Notes: a model not told the origin generated them from the sequence alone. Positions 35,286 to 44,416 are shown, counted from the stretch's first letter. The stretch is DNA of 64,000 nt from Xanthobacter aminoxidans (GCF_023571765.1 NZ_JAMJXC010000009.1:62001-126000); one strand, 5' to 3'. Made by a program: numbers and translations.

Positions 35286-35394
35286 GTGAAGCTCCAGCCA
35301 AGTGTGAATCTGCCGAGACGGTCCAGCAGCGCATTCAAACCGGTGGGGCATTGTCATGGGGCGCGCCGCCCTGTCCATGGCCCCAGGCGCGATC

Positions 35395-35406
35395 CCTCAT
35401 ATGTGT
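35395..35406. promoter_or_regulatory. Candidate operator, CCTCATATGTGT
   Basis: Complement reads ACACATATGAGG, within CGAGCACACATATGAGG. It is 110 bp before the SDR at 35285, almost the same distance as the site at 6098 from its gene. Confidence 0.5.
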
Positions 35407-35431
35407 GCTCGCGCCCCCTGGGGCCGGCGTC

Positions 35432-36700
35432 CTATCGTGCCCTCAAGCTGGCGAAGGCGTCGCGCTCCAGCTCTTCGCGGAACTGCGGCGCGGCGATCTC
35501 CACCATGCGGCTGACCCGCTGTGCGAGCGACAGGCCGCGCAGGTCCGCGGCGCCGTATTCCGTTACGAACACGCCTGCATCCGACCGCGCGGTGCTGACC
35601 GGTCCGTCCAGCCGGGCGACGATGCGGCTGACCGGGCCATTCGGTCCACGGGCGGTCGCGGGCAGGGCGATGATCGGCAGACCGCGCAGGGATCGCGCGG
35701 CACCCCGCAGAAAATCGGCGGCGCCGCCCACGGCGCCGACGTAGCGTCCGGCCGCCACTTCGGCGTTGACCTGACCCGTGAGGTCCACCTCCACGGCCGA
35801 ATTGATGGCGGTGAAGCGGTCCATCCCCGCGAGCACCGCGGGATCATGGGTATAGGATGTCGGCGCGAGCCGGACCGATGGATTGCGATGCAGGAGCCGT
35901 GTCAGTCGCTGCGTTCCCGCCACCAGGCCGGTGACGGAAATGCCGGCATCGCGTGTCTTGAAGGCATTGGTGACGGCGCCCCGCTCGATCAGATAGCCGA
36001 GCCCGTCGTTGATAAGCCCGGTATGGATGCCGAGGTCGCGATGACCGGACAATTGCCGTGCGATCCGATCCGGCAGGGCACCGAGGCCGACCTGGAGCAC
36101 CGCGCGATCCTCCACGAGGGCAGCCACGTGCGCGGCGATCCGCGCCTCGGTCTCGCCGGTGGAGATCGCCGGTGGCTCGCTCAGCGGGCGGGCCGTGCGC
36201 AGCACCGCATCGATGTCGTCAGGCCCGAGTGTCTGAGCACAGGGGATGGCAGGCGCATCCTCGTTCACTTCCGCGATGACGACCCGGGCGCGCTCGACCA
36301 GCGGGGCGAGGTATTCACAGGCGAGGGCGAAACCGTACCGCCCCTCCTGATCCGGCGGTGTGAGCTGAAGCATGAGGACATCCACGCTTTGGCCCAGCAC
36401 GTCCCCGAGCGTGGAATAGTGCACGGGCAGGATATCAAGCCTGTCCGCAGCGGCGAGGTGCCGGTTGAGACCGGTGCCGCAATACGACACGAACCGAACG
36501 TGATCCGTGAACGCCACGTCGACGGTGTCGCTCCAGCTGACACCGATGAAGGCGGTAAAGCCGCCGATCACCGCGCGCTGCGCCATGAGGGCGCGGGTGA
36601 GGGTGAGGGGCTCCGCCGCAGCCTGCCCCCAGCAAATGGTGTCGCCGGCCTTCGCGAAGCGCGCGAGATCCGGCGTGGCGGCGTCGAGTTCGACCGGCAT
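35432..36700 (-). CDS. Family I CoA-transferase (acetyl-CoA hydrolase/4-hydroxybutyrate CoA-transferase type)
   Basis: Moves CoA between carboxylic acids through a glutamyl-CoA intermediate. The 422 residues start MPVELDAATPDLARFAKAGD at 36700. QVGLGALPDRIARQL (203-217), HTGLINDGLG and FTAINSAVEVDLTGQVNAE are family signatures; Glu304 in SAVEVDLTGQ is the likely acyl-carrying residue. It begins 5 bp after the thiolase gene, so it probably recycles CoA from the acetyl- or acyl-CoA released, or activates the incoming acid. Confidence 0.9.
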   Translation of the reverse strand: MPVELDAATPDLARFAKAGDTICWGQAAAEPLTLTRALMAQRAVIGGFTAFIGVSWSDTVDVAFTDHVRFVSYCGTGLNRHLAAADRLDILPVHYSTLGDVLGQSVDVLMLQLTPPDQEGRYGFALACEYLAPLVERARVVIAEVNEDAPAIPCAQTLGPDDIDAVLRTARPLSEPPAISTGETEARIAAHVAALVEDRAVLQVGLGALPDRIARQLSGHRDLGIHTGLINDGLGYLIERGAVTNAFKTRDAGISVTGLVAGTQRLTRLLHRNPSVRLAPTSYTHDPAVLAGMDRFTAINSAVEVDLTGQVNAEVAAGRYVGAVGGAADFLRGAARSLRGLPIIALPATARGPNGPVSRIVARLDGPVSTARSDAGVFVTEYGAADLRGLSLAQRVSRMVEIAAPQFREELERDAFASLRAR

Positions 36701-36705
36701 GAAAC

Positions 36706-37902
36706 TCAAGCCCGCTCGAAGATGGCCGCCATGCCCTGTCCACCGCCGACGCACATGGTCTCGAGACCATAGCGGGCACCGCGCCGCTTCATCTCGTGCA
36801 GCAGCGTCGTCATGATGCGCACCCCGCTGGCACCGATCGGGTGGCCAAGCGAAATGCCGGACCCGTTCACATTCAGCCGGCCCATGTCCTCGAAATGCCA
36901 CGCCTTCAGCACCGAGAGCACCTGCACCGCGAAGGCTTCGTTGAGTTCCACGAGGTCCATGTCGGCGAGGGAAAGCCCTGCCTTGGCGAGGACGCGGGCC
37001 GTCGCCGGTACCGGTCCGATGCCCATGGTCGCCGGCTCGCAGCCGGCAGCCGCCCATCCGACGAAGAAGCCGAGGGGCTCCAGGCCCAGCTCGGCCAGCT
37101 TGTCCTCTGCCACCACCAGGCAGGCCGCGGCGGCATCGTTCTGCTGGCTGGCGTTGCCGGCGGTGACCGTGCCGTCCTTCATGACGGGCCTGAGCTTTGC
37201 CAGACTTTCGATGCTGGCGTCCGGCCGGATGCCCTCGTCTCGCCGAAAGAACAGCGGCTCGCCCTTCTTCTGCGGCACGGGCACCGGCACCACCTCGTCC
37301 GCGAACAGGCCGGCATCCCACGCGGCGCTCGCCTTCCGATGGCTTTCGACGGCGAATGCGTCCGCCGCCTCGCGGGTGATCCCGTATTCTCGGGCAAGGT
37401 TCTCCGCCGTCTCCACCATGCCGGAGATGCGGCCGAAGCGCCATTCCGGCTGGGATCGCTCACGGCCCCGGTCGAGCCGGTCGTGGAGTTGCAGGCCGCC
37501 CGAGCGCGTGCCCCAGCGTGCGCCGGTGGTGTAATGCTCGATATGGCTCATGCATTCGATGCCGCCGGCGAGCACGACATCGCAGGCGCCGGTGGAAACC
37601 ATCATGGCGGCTGTCGAGATCGCTTGAAGCCCGCCGCCGCAGCGCCGGTCGAGCTGCATGCCGGGCACCTCGATCGGCAGGCCGGCTTCCAGCGCCAGCC
37701 AGCGTCCGACACAGGGCGTCTCGCTGTTGGCATAGGACTGGGCGAAGACGGCGTCCTCGATCCGGGCGGGGTCGACCCCTGACTTCTCAAGCACGGCCTT
37801 GATCACCAGGGCACCGAGCTTCTCCGTCGACACATTCCTGAGGGAGCCGCCGAACAGGCCCACCGGCGTGCGGAGGGGGGCGACAATGGCTGCGCGTCGC
37901 AT
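36706..37902 (-). CDS. Acetyl-CoA acyltransferase (3-ketoacyl-CoA thiolase)
   Basis: Cleaves 3-ketoacyl-CoA with CoA. I set the start at 37902 (MRRAAIVAPLRTPVG, 398 residues) because AAGGATGA lies five bases upstream; an ATG nine bases earlier has no room for a ribosome site. Catalytic residues: Cys88 in MQLDRRCGGGLQA, His354 in SLGHPIGASG and Cys384 in CVGGGQGMA; VELNEAFAV is also intact. Cys88 is in CGGG instead of the usual CSSG. It follows an acyl-CoA dehydrogenase by 29 bp and precedes the CoA-transferase by 5 bp in the leftward operon. Confidence 0.94.
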   Translation of the reverse strand: MRRAAIVAPLRTPVGLFGGSLRNVSTEKLGALVIKAVLEKSGVDPARIEDAVFAQSYANSETPCVGRWLALEAGLPIEVPGMQLDRRCGGGLQAISTAAMMVSTGACDVVLAGGIECMSHIEHYTTGARWGTRSGGLQLHDRLDRGRERSQPEWRFGRISGMVETAENLAREYGITREAADAFAVESHRKASAAWDAGLFADEVVPVPVPQKKGEPLFFRRDEGIRPDASIESLAKLRPVMKDGTVTAGNASQQNDAAAACLVVAEDKLAELGLEPLGFFVGWAAAGCEPATMGIGPVPATARVLAKAGLSLADMDLVELNEAFAVQVLSVLKAWHFEDMGRLNVNGSGISLGHPIGASGVRIMTTLLHEMKRRGARYGLETMCVGGGQGMAAIFERA

Positions 37903-37931
37903 GCGGGTCATCCTTTGCAATCCGCCGCGTT

Positions 37932-39095
37932 TCAGTAGCTGCGGGGTAGACCGAGCACATGCTCGGCGACGTAGGCGAGGATCAGGTTCGTGGAGATGGG
38001 GGCGACCTGATAGAGGCGGGTCTCGCGGAACTTGCGTTCCACGTCATATTCCTCGGCGAAGCCGAAGCCGCCGTGGGTCTGCAGGCACACGTTCGCCGCC
38101 TCCCAGGAGGCATCGGCCGCCAGCATCTTCGCCATGTTGGCCTCGGCGCCGCAGTCGAGTCCGGCCTCGTAGCGCCGCGCAGCGTCATGCACCATCAGCT
38201 CGGCCGCGCGCATGGCCGCATAGGCTTTGGCGATGGGGAACTGAATGCCCTGGTTGCCTCCGATGGGCTTGCCGAAGACCTGCCGCTCGCGCGCATACTT
38301 CACGGACGTATCGGTGAACCACTTGGCATCGCCGACGCACTCGGCGGCGATCAGGATGCGCTCGGCGTTCATCCCCGAGAGGATGTAGCGGAAGCCCTTG
38401 CCCTCCTCGCCGACGAGATTTTCGGCGGGCACTTCCATGTTGTCGAAGAACACCTCGCAGGTGCTGTGGTTCATCATGGTGCGGATGGGCCGGATGGTGA
38501 GCCCGTTGCCGAGCGCCGTGCGCATGTCCACGATGAACACGGAGATGCCGTCCGTCTTCTTGGTCACCTGATCGCGCGGCGTGGTGCGGGCGAGCAAGAG
38601 CATGAGGTCGGAGTGCTCGGCCCGACTGGTCCAGATCTTCTGTCCGTTGACGATGTAGCGATCGCCGTCGCGGCGGGCGAACGTGCGCAGCGAGCTGGTG
38701 TCTGTGCCGCTCGTCGGCTCGGTCACGCCGAAGGCCTGCAGGCGCAGCTCCCCGGTGGCGATCTTGGGCAGGTATCGACGCTTCTGCGCTTCGGAGCCGT
38801 GCCGCAGGATCGTGCCCATGATGTAGAGCTGGGCATGGCAGGCGGCGCCGTTGCAGCCCTCCGCCTGGATGGTTTCCAGGATCGCCGCCGCGGCCGACAC
38901 GCCGAGGCCCGTGCCGCCGTATTCCTCGGGAATGAGAACCGAGAGGTAGCCCGCTTCCGTCAGGGCGCGGACAAAGTCGGTGGGGTAAGCGCGGGCCTCG
39001 TCGAGCTTGCGCCAATAGTCCGCTGGGAAGCGCGCGCACAGCTTTCGGACTTCTTCCCGGATGCTGTCGTGCAAGCCCGAATCGTGAGCAGTCAT
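37932..39095 (-). CDS. Acyl-CoA dehydrogenase
   Basis: FAD enzyme, 387 residues from the ATG at 39095 (MTAHDSGLHDSIREEVRKLC; an ATG nine bases earlier abuts its AGG). Motifs: LQAFGVTEPTSGTDTSSLRT, NGQKIWTSRAEHSDLMLLLA, NMEVPAENLVGEEGKGF. The glutamate in MNAERILIAAECVG sits where long-chain and isovaleryl-type dehydrogenases keep the catalytic base, while the C-terminal segment reads LYQVAPISTNLI, lacking the short-chain EGT. It is between the large/small dehydrogenase pair and the thiolase of the same operon. Confidence 0.92.
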   Translation of the reverse strand: MTAHDSGLHDSIREEVRKLCARFPADYWRKLDEARAYPTDFVRALTEAGYLSVLIPEEYGGTGLGVSAAAAILETIQAEGCNGAACHAQLYIMGTILRHGSEAQKRRYLPKIATGELRLQAFGVTEPTSGTDTSSLRTFARRDGDRYIVNGQKIWTSRAEHSDLMLLLARTTPRDQVTKKTDGISVFIVDMRTALGNGLTIRPIRTMMNHSTCEVFFDNMEVPAENLVGEEGKGFRYILSGMNAERILIAAECVGDAKWFTDTSVKYARERQVFGKPIGGNQGIQFPIAKAYAAMRAAELMVHDAARRYEAGLDCGAEANMAKMLAADASWEAANVCLQTHGGFGFAEEYDVERKFRETRLYQVAPISTNLILAYVAEHVLGLPRSY

Positions 39096-39177
39096 CGTCG
39101 TCATCCTGTTTGCTCTGTGCTGCCCGGCTCAATGGAGCGCCCGGGCGCTAAAAATGGAACCGGAGGCGGCGCGCGGC

Positions 39178-40344
39178 TCAGCCCGGCAGGCCGAGGACGT
39201 TCTTCGCCAGAATGTTGCGCTGGACCTCGCTCGCGCCGCCGTAGATCGTGGACGCACGCGCCGCCAGGAACTGGCCTGCGGGATTGAGGTCCCGGTTGCC
39301 GTTGATCGGTTCGAGCCCGGCGGCCGCCTCGCCGCCGATCTCCAGCATCAGCTCGGTGATGCGCTGGTAGAGTTCGCCCTGGTGCAGCTTCAGGAACGAG
39401 ATGTCCGGCCCGAGCTGCCCGCCGGCCCTGAGGATGTCTGCGAAATGCTCGTAGAGGGCCTTGTGGTCGGCGAGATCGAGGGCGAGGCGGGCATAGCGGT
39501 CGCGGAACACCGGTTCGGTCCAGCATCCCACATGCTGCGCCAGCACCTTGAGCCGCTCCAGCGCATTGGCGGACTGCCGGGGCGAGCCGAGGAAAATGCG
39601 CTCGAAGCCGAGCAGCGCCTTGGCCATGCTCCAGCCCTTGTTGATCTCGCCGACGAGGTTCTCCCGCGGCACTCGCACGTCGTCGAAAAAGACCTCGCAG
39701 AACTCGTCCTGCATCTCGAGGTTCAGGATCGGCCGCACGGTGACGCCGGGGCTATTCATGGGAACGAGCAGGAAGCTGATGCCCTCCTGCTTGCGGGCCG
39801 CCGGATCGGTGCGAACCAGCATGAAGATCCAGTCCGCGTCCTGGGCCAGCGTGGTCCAGATCTTCTGGCCGTTGACCACCCAGTGCTCGCCATCGAGCAC
39901 CGCCCGGGTCTGCACGTTGGCGAGGTCGGACCCGGCGTTGGGCTCGCTGTAGCCTTGGCACCAGATGTGCTCGCCGGAGATGATCTTCGGCAGGAATTCC
40001 TGCTGCTGCGCCGTGCTGCCGTAGCGGATGAGGAGCGGCCCGAGCAGCATGATGCCGTGGTCCGGCATCCGGGCGGCTCCGAACTGCTCGAACTCCTCCA
40101 TGTAGATCAGCTGCTTGGCGGCAGACAGCCCCATGCCGCCATGGGTGCGCGGCCACCCCGGCGCCAGCCATCCGTGGGCCGAAAGGGTCATGTACCAGCA
40201 CCGGATTTCGTCCCAGTGCAGCCGCTTGGGCGGGTTCCGCAGATCTTGCGGATAGTGCTCCTTCAGGAAGGCCCGTGCGAGCGCGCGGAACGCCTCGTCG
40301 TCGAGGGCATCGAAATCGTCGAGCCGGTAGAGCGAAGTGGTCAT
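39178..40344 (-). CDS. Acyl-CoA dehydrogenase, large-subunit type
   Basis: FAD enzyme of 388 residues from the ATG at 40344. Motifs: CQGYSEPNAGSDLANVQTRA, NGQKIWTTLAQDADWIFMLV, DVRVPRENLVGEINKGWS, and C-terminal STIYGGASEVQRNILAKNVL. Strongly patterned like the large chains of two-subunit dehydrogenases and similar to the gene at 4803. It starts 10 bp after the small-chain gene; the two probably form an alpha2beta2 enzyme for bulky or cyclic acyl-CoAs. Confidence 0.92.
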   Translation of the reverse strand: MTTSLYRLDDFDALDDEAFRALARAFLKEHYPQDLRNPPKRLHWDEIRCWYMTLSAHGWLAPGWPRTHGGMGLSAAKQLIYMEEFEQFGAARMPDHGIMLLGPLLIRYGSTAQQQEFLPKIISGEHIWCQGYSEPNAGSDLANVQTRAVLDGEHWVVNGQKIWTTLAQDADWIFMLVRTDPAARKQEGISFLLVPMNSPGVTVRPILNLEMQDEFCEVFFDDVRVPRENLVGEINKGWSMAKALLGFERIFLGSPRQSANALERLKVLAQHVGCWTEPVFRDRYARLALDLADHKALYEHFADILRAGGQLGPDISFLKLHQGELYQRITELMLEIGGEAAAGLEPINGNRDLNPAGQFLAARASTIYGGASEVQRNILAKNVLGLPG

Positions 40345-40354
40345 GTGCGCTTCC

Positions 40355-41440
40355 TCAGGCAGTCCGAGCGGGGGCGGGGCTGGCCTCGGCGCTGTCGCCG
40401 AACGTCAGCGCGGCGAAGCGCGCGCGGTGAAAGGCCGAGCCGCCGAACGCGGGGGCGAGCACCATCGCCTTCCGCAGGTAGAGGCCGATGTCGCATTCGT
40501 CTGTGAAGCCGATGCCTCCGTGAAGTTGCACGGCTTGACGCGCCACCAGAAGGGCCGCGTCCGAGGCGCGGGCCTTGGCGCGCGAGACAGCTGCGCGGCG
40601 CTCGTCGATGCCGACGTTCGTATCCGCGATCCGCGCTGCATCCTCGACGCTGACGCGGGCGAGAACGGCCTGGAGCTTCAGGTCGACGCAGCGGTGCTGC
40701 AGGGCCTGGAAGGTGCCGATAACGGCGCCGAACTGCTTGCGCACCTTCAGGTACGCGACGGTGCGCTCCAGCACCGCGTCGGCGAGACCCAGCAGGTAGG
40801 CCGCGGTGGCGAGGCAGGCATCGTCCAGCCCATCTTCGAGCCGCCCCGGGAGCTTCTCCGCGGGCGCGTCGTTGAACACCAATGTCCCCGAATGGCTTCC
40901 GTCCTGCATGGTGACAGCCTCGATCACCAGGCCCGGTGCGTCCGAACGCACAAGGAAAGATCCCTCCCGGCTTGTCACCACGAACGCATCCGCACCACGG
41001 GGCGAAGGAACGAACAGCTTGCGGCCGCTGATCCGGCCCTGCTGCACGGAGGTTGCCGGGGCCGCGTCGGGATCGGCGGCCTGTTCCTGGAAAGCTGGAA
41101 GGACGACGAGGCGCCCCTCCAGCGCCGCGGTGCGCTCAGGTTCAGCCAGGACGCGCACCGCGAGGGCGGCCGGGATCAGCGGCTCCGGGACGATTGCGGC
41201 ACCCAGCTCCTCTGCCAGCGCGCACATTTCCACCATGCCGAGACCGGAGCCCCCGTCCGATTCCGGCAGGCGCAGCCCCAGCCAGCCGAGATCGCACATC
41301 TCTTTGAGAATCTGTCGATCAAAGCCGGTCTCGGAAAAGCGGAGCTTGCGGGTGCGGCCGACATCCCCGCGGTCCGCGATGCCCGCGGCGCTCTCCCGGA
41401 TCATCCGAGCGCCTTCCAGGCGTTCTGCGGTGATCGTCAT
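40355..41440 (-). CDS. Acyl-CoA dehydrogenase, small-subunit type
   Basis: Companion chain of 361 residues from the ATG at 41440 (MTITAERLEGARMIRESAAG). The dehydrogenase C-terminal domain is recognisable (KVRKQFGAVIGTFQALQHRC, ARQAVQLHGGIGFTDECDIG), but the middle FAD-contact motifs are eroded (RGADAFVVTSREG, MQDGSHSGTLVFND), as in small chains that rely on the large chain. First gene of the leftward operon small, large, dehydrogenase, thiolase, CoA-transferase. Divergent from the binding protein at 41778. Confidence 0.86.
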   Translation of the reverse strand: MTITAERLEGARMIRESAAGIADRGDVGRTRKLRFSETGFDRQILKEMCDLGWLGLRLPESDGGSGLGMVEMCALAEELGAAIVPEPLIPAALAVRVLAEPERTAALEGRLVVLPAFQEQAADPDAAPATSVQQGRISGRKLFVPSPRGADAFVVTSREGSFLVRSDAPGLVIEAVTMQDGSHSGTLVFNDAPAEKLPGRLEDGLDDACLATAAYLLGLADAVLERTVAYLKVRKQFGAVIGTFQALQHRCVDLKLQAVLARVSVEDAARIADTNVGIDERRAAVSRAKARASDAALLVARQAVQLHGGIGFTDECDIGLYLRKAMVLAPAFGGSAFHRARFAALTFGDSAEASPAPARTA

Positions 41441-41537
41441 GCGTGTCCTCCAGAATGCGTCTGGTCTGTCTCGGCAGTGCCTTGCTGGCCACCCGATAGC
41501 ATGACCGACTGCGCTTTGCGGTCGGCCGTCACGAAAA

Positions 41538-41549
41538 GCACAGGTGTGT
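41538..41549. promoter_or_regulatory. Weak candidate operator, GCACAGGTGTGT
   Basis: Matches the palindromic ideal ACACATATGTGT at 9 of 12 positions; 98 bp before the dehydrogenase at 41440. The weakest of the listed copies. Confidence 0.3.
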
Positions 41550-41695
41550 TCAATGGCCCCCTGCGGGCTGCCGGACAGCGAAGGCGTAAGGTGCGCCTTG
41601 GAGTATATAAGTTGACATAAATTCTCGCGGGGCGATTGCTGCGGCGCAGAAATCAACGCAAATATAATAATTTATAATTCAAGTGGCCATCCATC

Positions 41696-41730
41696 GCGCA
41701 CGATATGCGCAATATATTGACTGAAAGTCA
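41696..41730. promoter_or_regulatory. Two inverted repeats upstream of the binding-protein gene
   Basis: GCGCA-CGATA-TGCGC (41696-41710) and TGACT-GAA-AGTCA (41718-41730) lie 48-82 bp before the start at 41778. The first shares GCGCA/TGCGC arms with the repeat at 28348-28363. Confidence 0.4.
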
Positions 41731-41777
41731 GGCGGCTGACATCGTCGTTTCCCTAACGATAAATGGGGGAAACGACC

Positions 41778-42968
41778 ATGCTCCGGATTGCCGCCGCGAT
41801 GGCGCTCTCGCTCTTCGCGGGATCCATTGCCTATGCCGAGATGACCGTGAGGGTCGGCGTTCTGACCGATCTCACCGGCCCTTACGCTTCGCTGTCCGGG
41901 GAGGGCTCCATAACGGCAGCCAAGCTTGCCGCGGAAGAGTTCGAGGCGAGCAATCCGGGCGTCAAGGTCGACGTGATCTTCGGCGACCATCAGAACAAGG
42001 CGGACATCGGCTCGGCGATTGTCCGCAAGTGGTACGATCAGGGCGACGTCGATGCGGTGGTGGACATCACCAATTCAGCCGTGGCTTTCGCGGTGAACCA
42101 GATCACGCGCGAGCGCAACAAGGTGTTTCTGGCCTCCGGTCCTGCGAGCCCCGATCTTTACGGGAAGGCCTGCGCGCCTACGACGGTCCTGTGGACATAC
42201 GATACCTACGCCATGAGCCAGGGGACCGGCCGGGCCCTCGCCAAGTCCGGCGGCAGCAAATGGTTTTTCATTACTGCGGACTATGCATTCGGGCACGCTT
42301 TGGAGCGCGACACCACGCGCGTCGTCGAAAGCGAAGGCGGCAAGGTCGTCGGGCAGGTGCGCGCTCCGCTCAATACGGCGGACTTCTCGCCCTTTCTGTT
42401 GCAGGCCCAGTCTTCGGGGGCAAACGTGCTCGGGCTCGCCAATGCGGGGCTCGACATGATCAATACGGTCAAGCAGGCCTCGGAGTTCGGCATCGCGCGG
42501 TCTGGAATGAAGCTCGCCGGCCTGCTGGTCATGATCACGGATGTGCGCAGCCTCGGCCTCAATGCTGCGCAGGGTCTGGTCGTCACCGAGCCCTTCTACT
42601 GGGATCTGAATCCGGCAACGCGACGGTGGTCCCAGAAGTTTGCCGAGCGGGCGCGGGGCAAGATGCCGAGTTCGGCGCAGGCAGGGGCTTATTCCGCCAC
42701 GCTGCACTACCTGAAGGCGGTCGCGGCGCTCGGCTCCAAGACCGATGGCGCCGAGGTTGTCCGGAAGATGAAGGCGATGCCGGCCTCCGATCCGGCCTTC
42801 GGCAACGGCATGATCCGCAAGGATGGCCGCAAGCTGCACGACATGTTCGTCTTTGAGGTGAAAACCCCCAGCGAATCCAAATCGGAATGGGATCTCTACA
42901 AGCTGGTCGCGACCATTGCGCCGGAGCAGGCCTTCAAGCCGATGGGCGACTGCGTGGCGCTGCAGTGA
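41778..42968 (+). CDS. ABC importer solute-binding protein, branched-chain amino acid type
   Basis: Periplasmic receptor of 396 residues from the ATG at 41778; GGGGAA lies six bases upstream, while the earlier ATG at 41763 lacks a site. Signal peptide MLRIAAAMALSLFAGSIAYA. The mature domain begins EMTVRVGVLTDLTGPYASLS and contains FGDHQNKADIGSAIVRKWYD and ASGPASPDLYGKACAPTT, as in LivK-type receptors of aromatic-acid catabolic clusters (Peripla_BP_6). No permease genes are adjacent. It is followed by a MarR gene on the same strand. Confidence 0.9.
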   Translation: MLRIAAAMALSLFAGSIAYAEMTVRVGVLTDLTGPYASLSGEGSITAAKLAAEEFEASNPGVKVDVIFGDHQNKADIGSAIVRKWYDQGDVDAVVDITNSAVAFAVNQITRERNKVFLASGPASPDLYGKACAPTTVLWTYDTYAMSQGTGRALAKSGGSKWFFITADYAFGHALERDTTRVVESEGGKVVGQVRAPLNTADFSPFLLQAQSSGANVLGLANAGLDMINTVKQASEFGIARSGMKLAGLLVMITDVRSLGLNAAQGLVVTEPFYWDLNPATRRWSQKFAERARGKMPSSAQAGAYSATLHYLKAVAALGSKTDGAEVVRKMKAMPASDPAFGNGMIRKDGRKLHDMFVFEVKTPSESKSEWDLYKLVATIAPEQAFKPMGDCVALQ

Positions 42969-42982
42969 GAGGCGCCCGGAGG

Positions 42983-43010
42983 CCGCCCGGTGGACCCGCC
43001 CGCCGGGCGG
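42983..43010 (+). terminator. Stem-loop after the binding-protein gene
   Basis: CCGCCCGG (42983-42990) and CCGGGCGG (43003-43010) make a perfect 8-bp stem, 12-nt loop, 15 bp after the stop. Followed by TCTCCGCATTG, so no true T-run. Confidence 0.45.
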
Positions 43011-43116
43011 TCTCCGCATTGTAATGTGCAGGAGCCGAAAGTAGTTTTGGCTGCGAATGGTTCGGGCGGGTGCTGGCATGGGGCGAAGCGCAACCCGAGC
43101 GCATGACGGAACCGAG

Positions 43117-43593
43117 ATGAAGAACCGTTCGACGTCCGCTGCAGCCTCCACAAGCCTCACGGCGCTGCACAACCGGTTGTTTTTTCGCGTTTTCCAGGTC
43201 GGAAACATGCTTCAGCGGCAGGCTGCCCAGGAGGTCGGGATCAGCTCTGTTCAGTGGGCTGTCCTGGGGGCACTCTCAAGTCCTCGCTATCAGGAAGGCA
43301 TGACGGTGACTCAGCTGGCCGAACATCTGGCGGTCAGCCGGCAGAACCTCGATGGTGTGCTCACCAGGCTGGAGCGCGACGGTCATGTCGTTCGCGTGCC
43401 CGATGCCACGGACAGGCGCACCCGCCGCGTGACCATGACCGAGGGCGGCTGGGCCTTCTGGAACGGGCTGCAGGCGACGATCGAAGCCTTCTACGCCCAG
43501 TCCATCCATGATTTCAGCTTCGACGACAAAGTTGCCTGTGTTCATTTTCTGAACAAGCTGCTCACCAACATGCGGAATGTGAAGCTGGGCTAG
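43117..43593 (+). CDS. MarR-family transcriptional regulator
   Basis: Dimeric winged-helix regulator of 158 residues from the ATG at 43117. Dimerisation helices flank the DNA-binding domain; recognition helix and wing are MTVTQLAEHLAVSRQNLDGV, LTRLERDGHVVRVPD and DRRTRRVTMTEGG. MarR proteins are released from operators by small ligands or CoA esters. BadR, which controls cyclohexanecarboxylate genes in Rhodopseudomonas, belongs to this family, and badI and badH homologues are in this window, but I cannot tell from sequence alone whether this is its equivalent. Confidence 0.9.
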   Translation: MKNRSTSAAASTSLTALHNRLFFRVFQVGNMLQRQAAQEVGISSVQWAVLGALSSPRYQEGMTVTQLAEHLAVSRQNLDGVLTRLERDGHVVRVPDATDRRTRRVTMTEGGWAFWNGLQATIEAFYAQSIHDFSFDDKVACVHFLNKLLTNMRNVKLG

Positions 43594-43625
43594 GCGGGCG
43601 CCGCTGGTTCTGCCGGGCGCCCGCC
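43593..43625. terminator. Long GC stem-loop between convergent MarR and crotonase genes
   Basis: GGCGGGCGCC (43593-43602) and GGCGCCCGCC (43616-43625) form a perfect 10-bp stem with a 13-nt loop that starts at the last base of the MarR stop codon. Convergent position suggests termination or mRNA-end protection; there is no T-run. Confidence 0.5.
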
Positions 43626-43633
43626 TGTGCTGC

Positions 43634-44416
43634 CTATGCGTTCACTGGCTGGCGATTGAACTGCGGCGTCCGCTTTTCCCGGAACGCGGCGATCCCTTCC
43701 CGTGCATCGGCGGAGACGAAGGCCTCGGCGAGCAGGTCGGCTTCCGCGTCAAGGCCTGCTGCAAGCGGGAGGGTGGATGCCGCCTCGATCGCCTGGCGTG
43801 CCAGAAGGCTTGTGCTCCGGCTGAATGCGGTGAAGCGTGCTGCGAAGGCGAGCCCGGCCGCGGTTGCGTCGTCCCCTTCGACGACCGCCTGGACGAGGCC
43901 GATGCGCTCGGCTTCCGTGGCATCGATCGTTCGTCCAGAGAGGATGAGCTCGGCGGCACGCGCCGGCCCCACGAGCCGGGGCAGGCGCTGGGTGCCGCCG
44001 TATCCGGGGATGAGGCCGAGCTTGATCTCCGGGAGGCCCAGCTTTGCGTCGGGCAGCGCGATGCGGAAGGTGCACGCCATGGCGAGTTCGAGGCCGCCGC
44101 CGAGCGCGAAGCCCCGGATGACGGCGATGGACGGCATCGGGAGGTGATCGAGCTTGGCGAACGTCGACTGACCAAGCAGCACCGCGCGGTGCTGCTCTTC
44201 CCGTGTGCGGCCCTCGATCTCCTTGATGTCGGCGCCTGCGCAAAAGGCGCGGTCGCCCGCACCCACGATGACCAGTGCGGAAGCGTGCGAGGCTGCGACG
44301 GTATCGAGCGCGCGGCCGATGTCTGCAATCACCCCCGCGTTCAGCGCGTTGCGCGCTTCGACGCGGTCGATCACCATGATTGCGACGTCATCACGCCAGT
44401 CGATGTGGACCGCCAT
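43634..44416 (-). CDS. Enoyl-CoA hydratase
   Basis: Canonical crotonase of 260 residues from the ATG at 44416 (GAGGAG upstream). Oxyanion segments DRAFCAGADIKEIEGR (55-70) and RGFALGGGLELAMAC (101-115); both catalytic glutamates are present, Glu110 in GGGLE and Glu130 in KLGLPEIKLGLIPGYGGTQ. This is the most standard hydratase in the window and should hydrate 2-enoyl-CoA to (S)-3-hydroxyacyl-CoA. A single leftward gene, divergent from fadH. Confidence 0.94.
   Translation of the reverse strand: MAVHIDWRDDVAIMVIDRVEARNALNAGVIADIGRALDTVAASHASALVIVGAGDRAFCAGADIKEIEGRTREEQHRAVLLGQSTFAKLDHLPMPSIAVIRGFALGGGLELAMACTFRIALPDAKLGLPEIKLGLIPGYGGTQRLPRLVGPARAAELILSGRTIDATEAERIGLVQAVVEGDDATAAGLAFAARFTAFSRSTSLLARQAIEAASTLPLAAGLDAEADLLAEAFVSADAREGIAAFREKRTPQFNRQPVNA

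Larger units (their letters stand above)
41441..41777. promoter_or_regulatory. Divergent promoter region (337 bp, AT-rich centre)
   Basis: Between the dehydrogenase operon and a binding-protein gene. It contains a candidate motif copy (41538-41549), a consensus -35 TTGACA at 41612-41617 without a good -10, a run of A/T from 41660 to 41680, and two inverted repeats described separately. No gene is seen. Confidence 0.55.
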
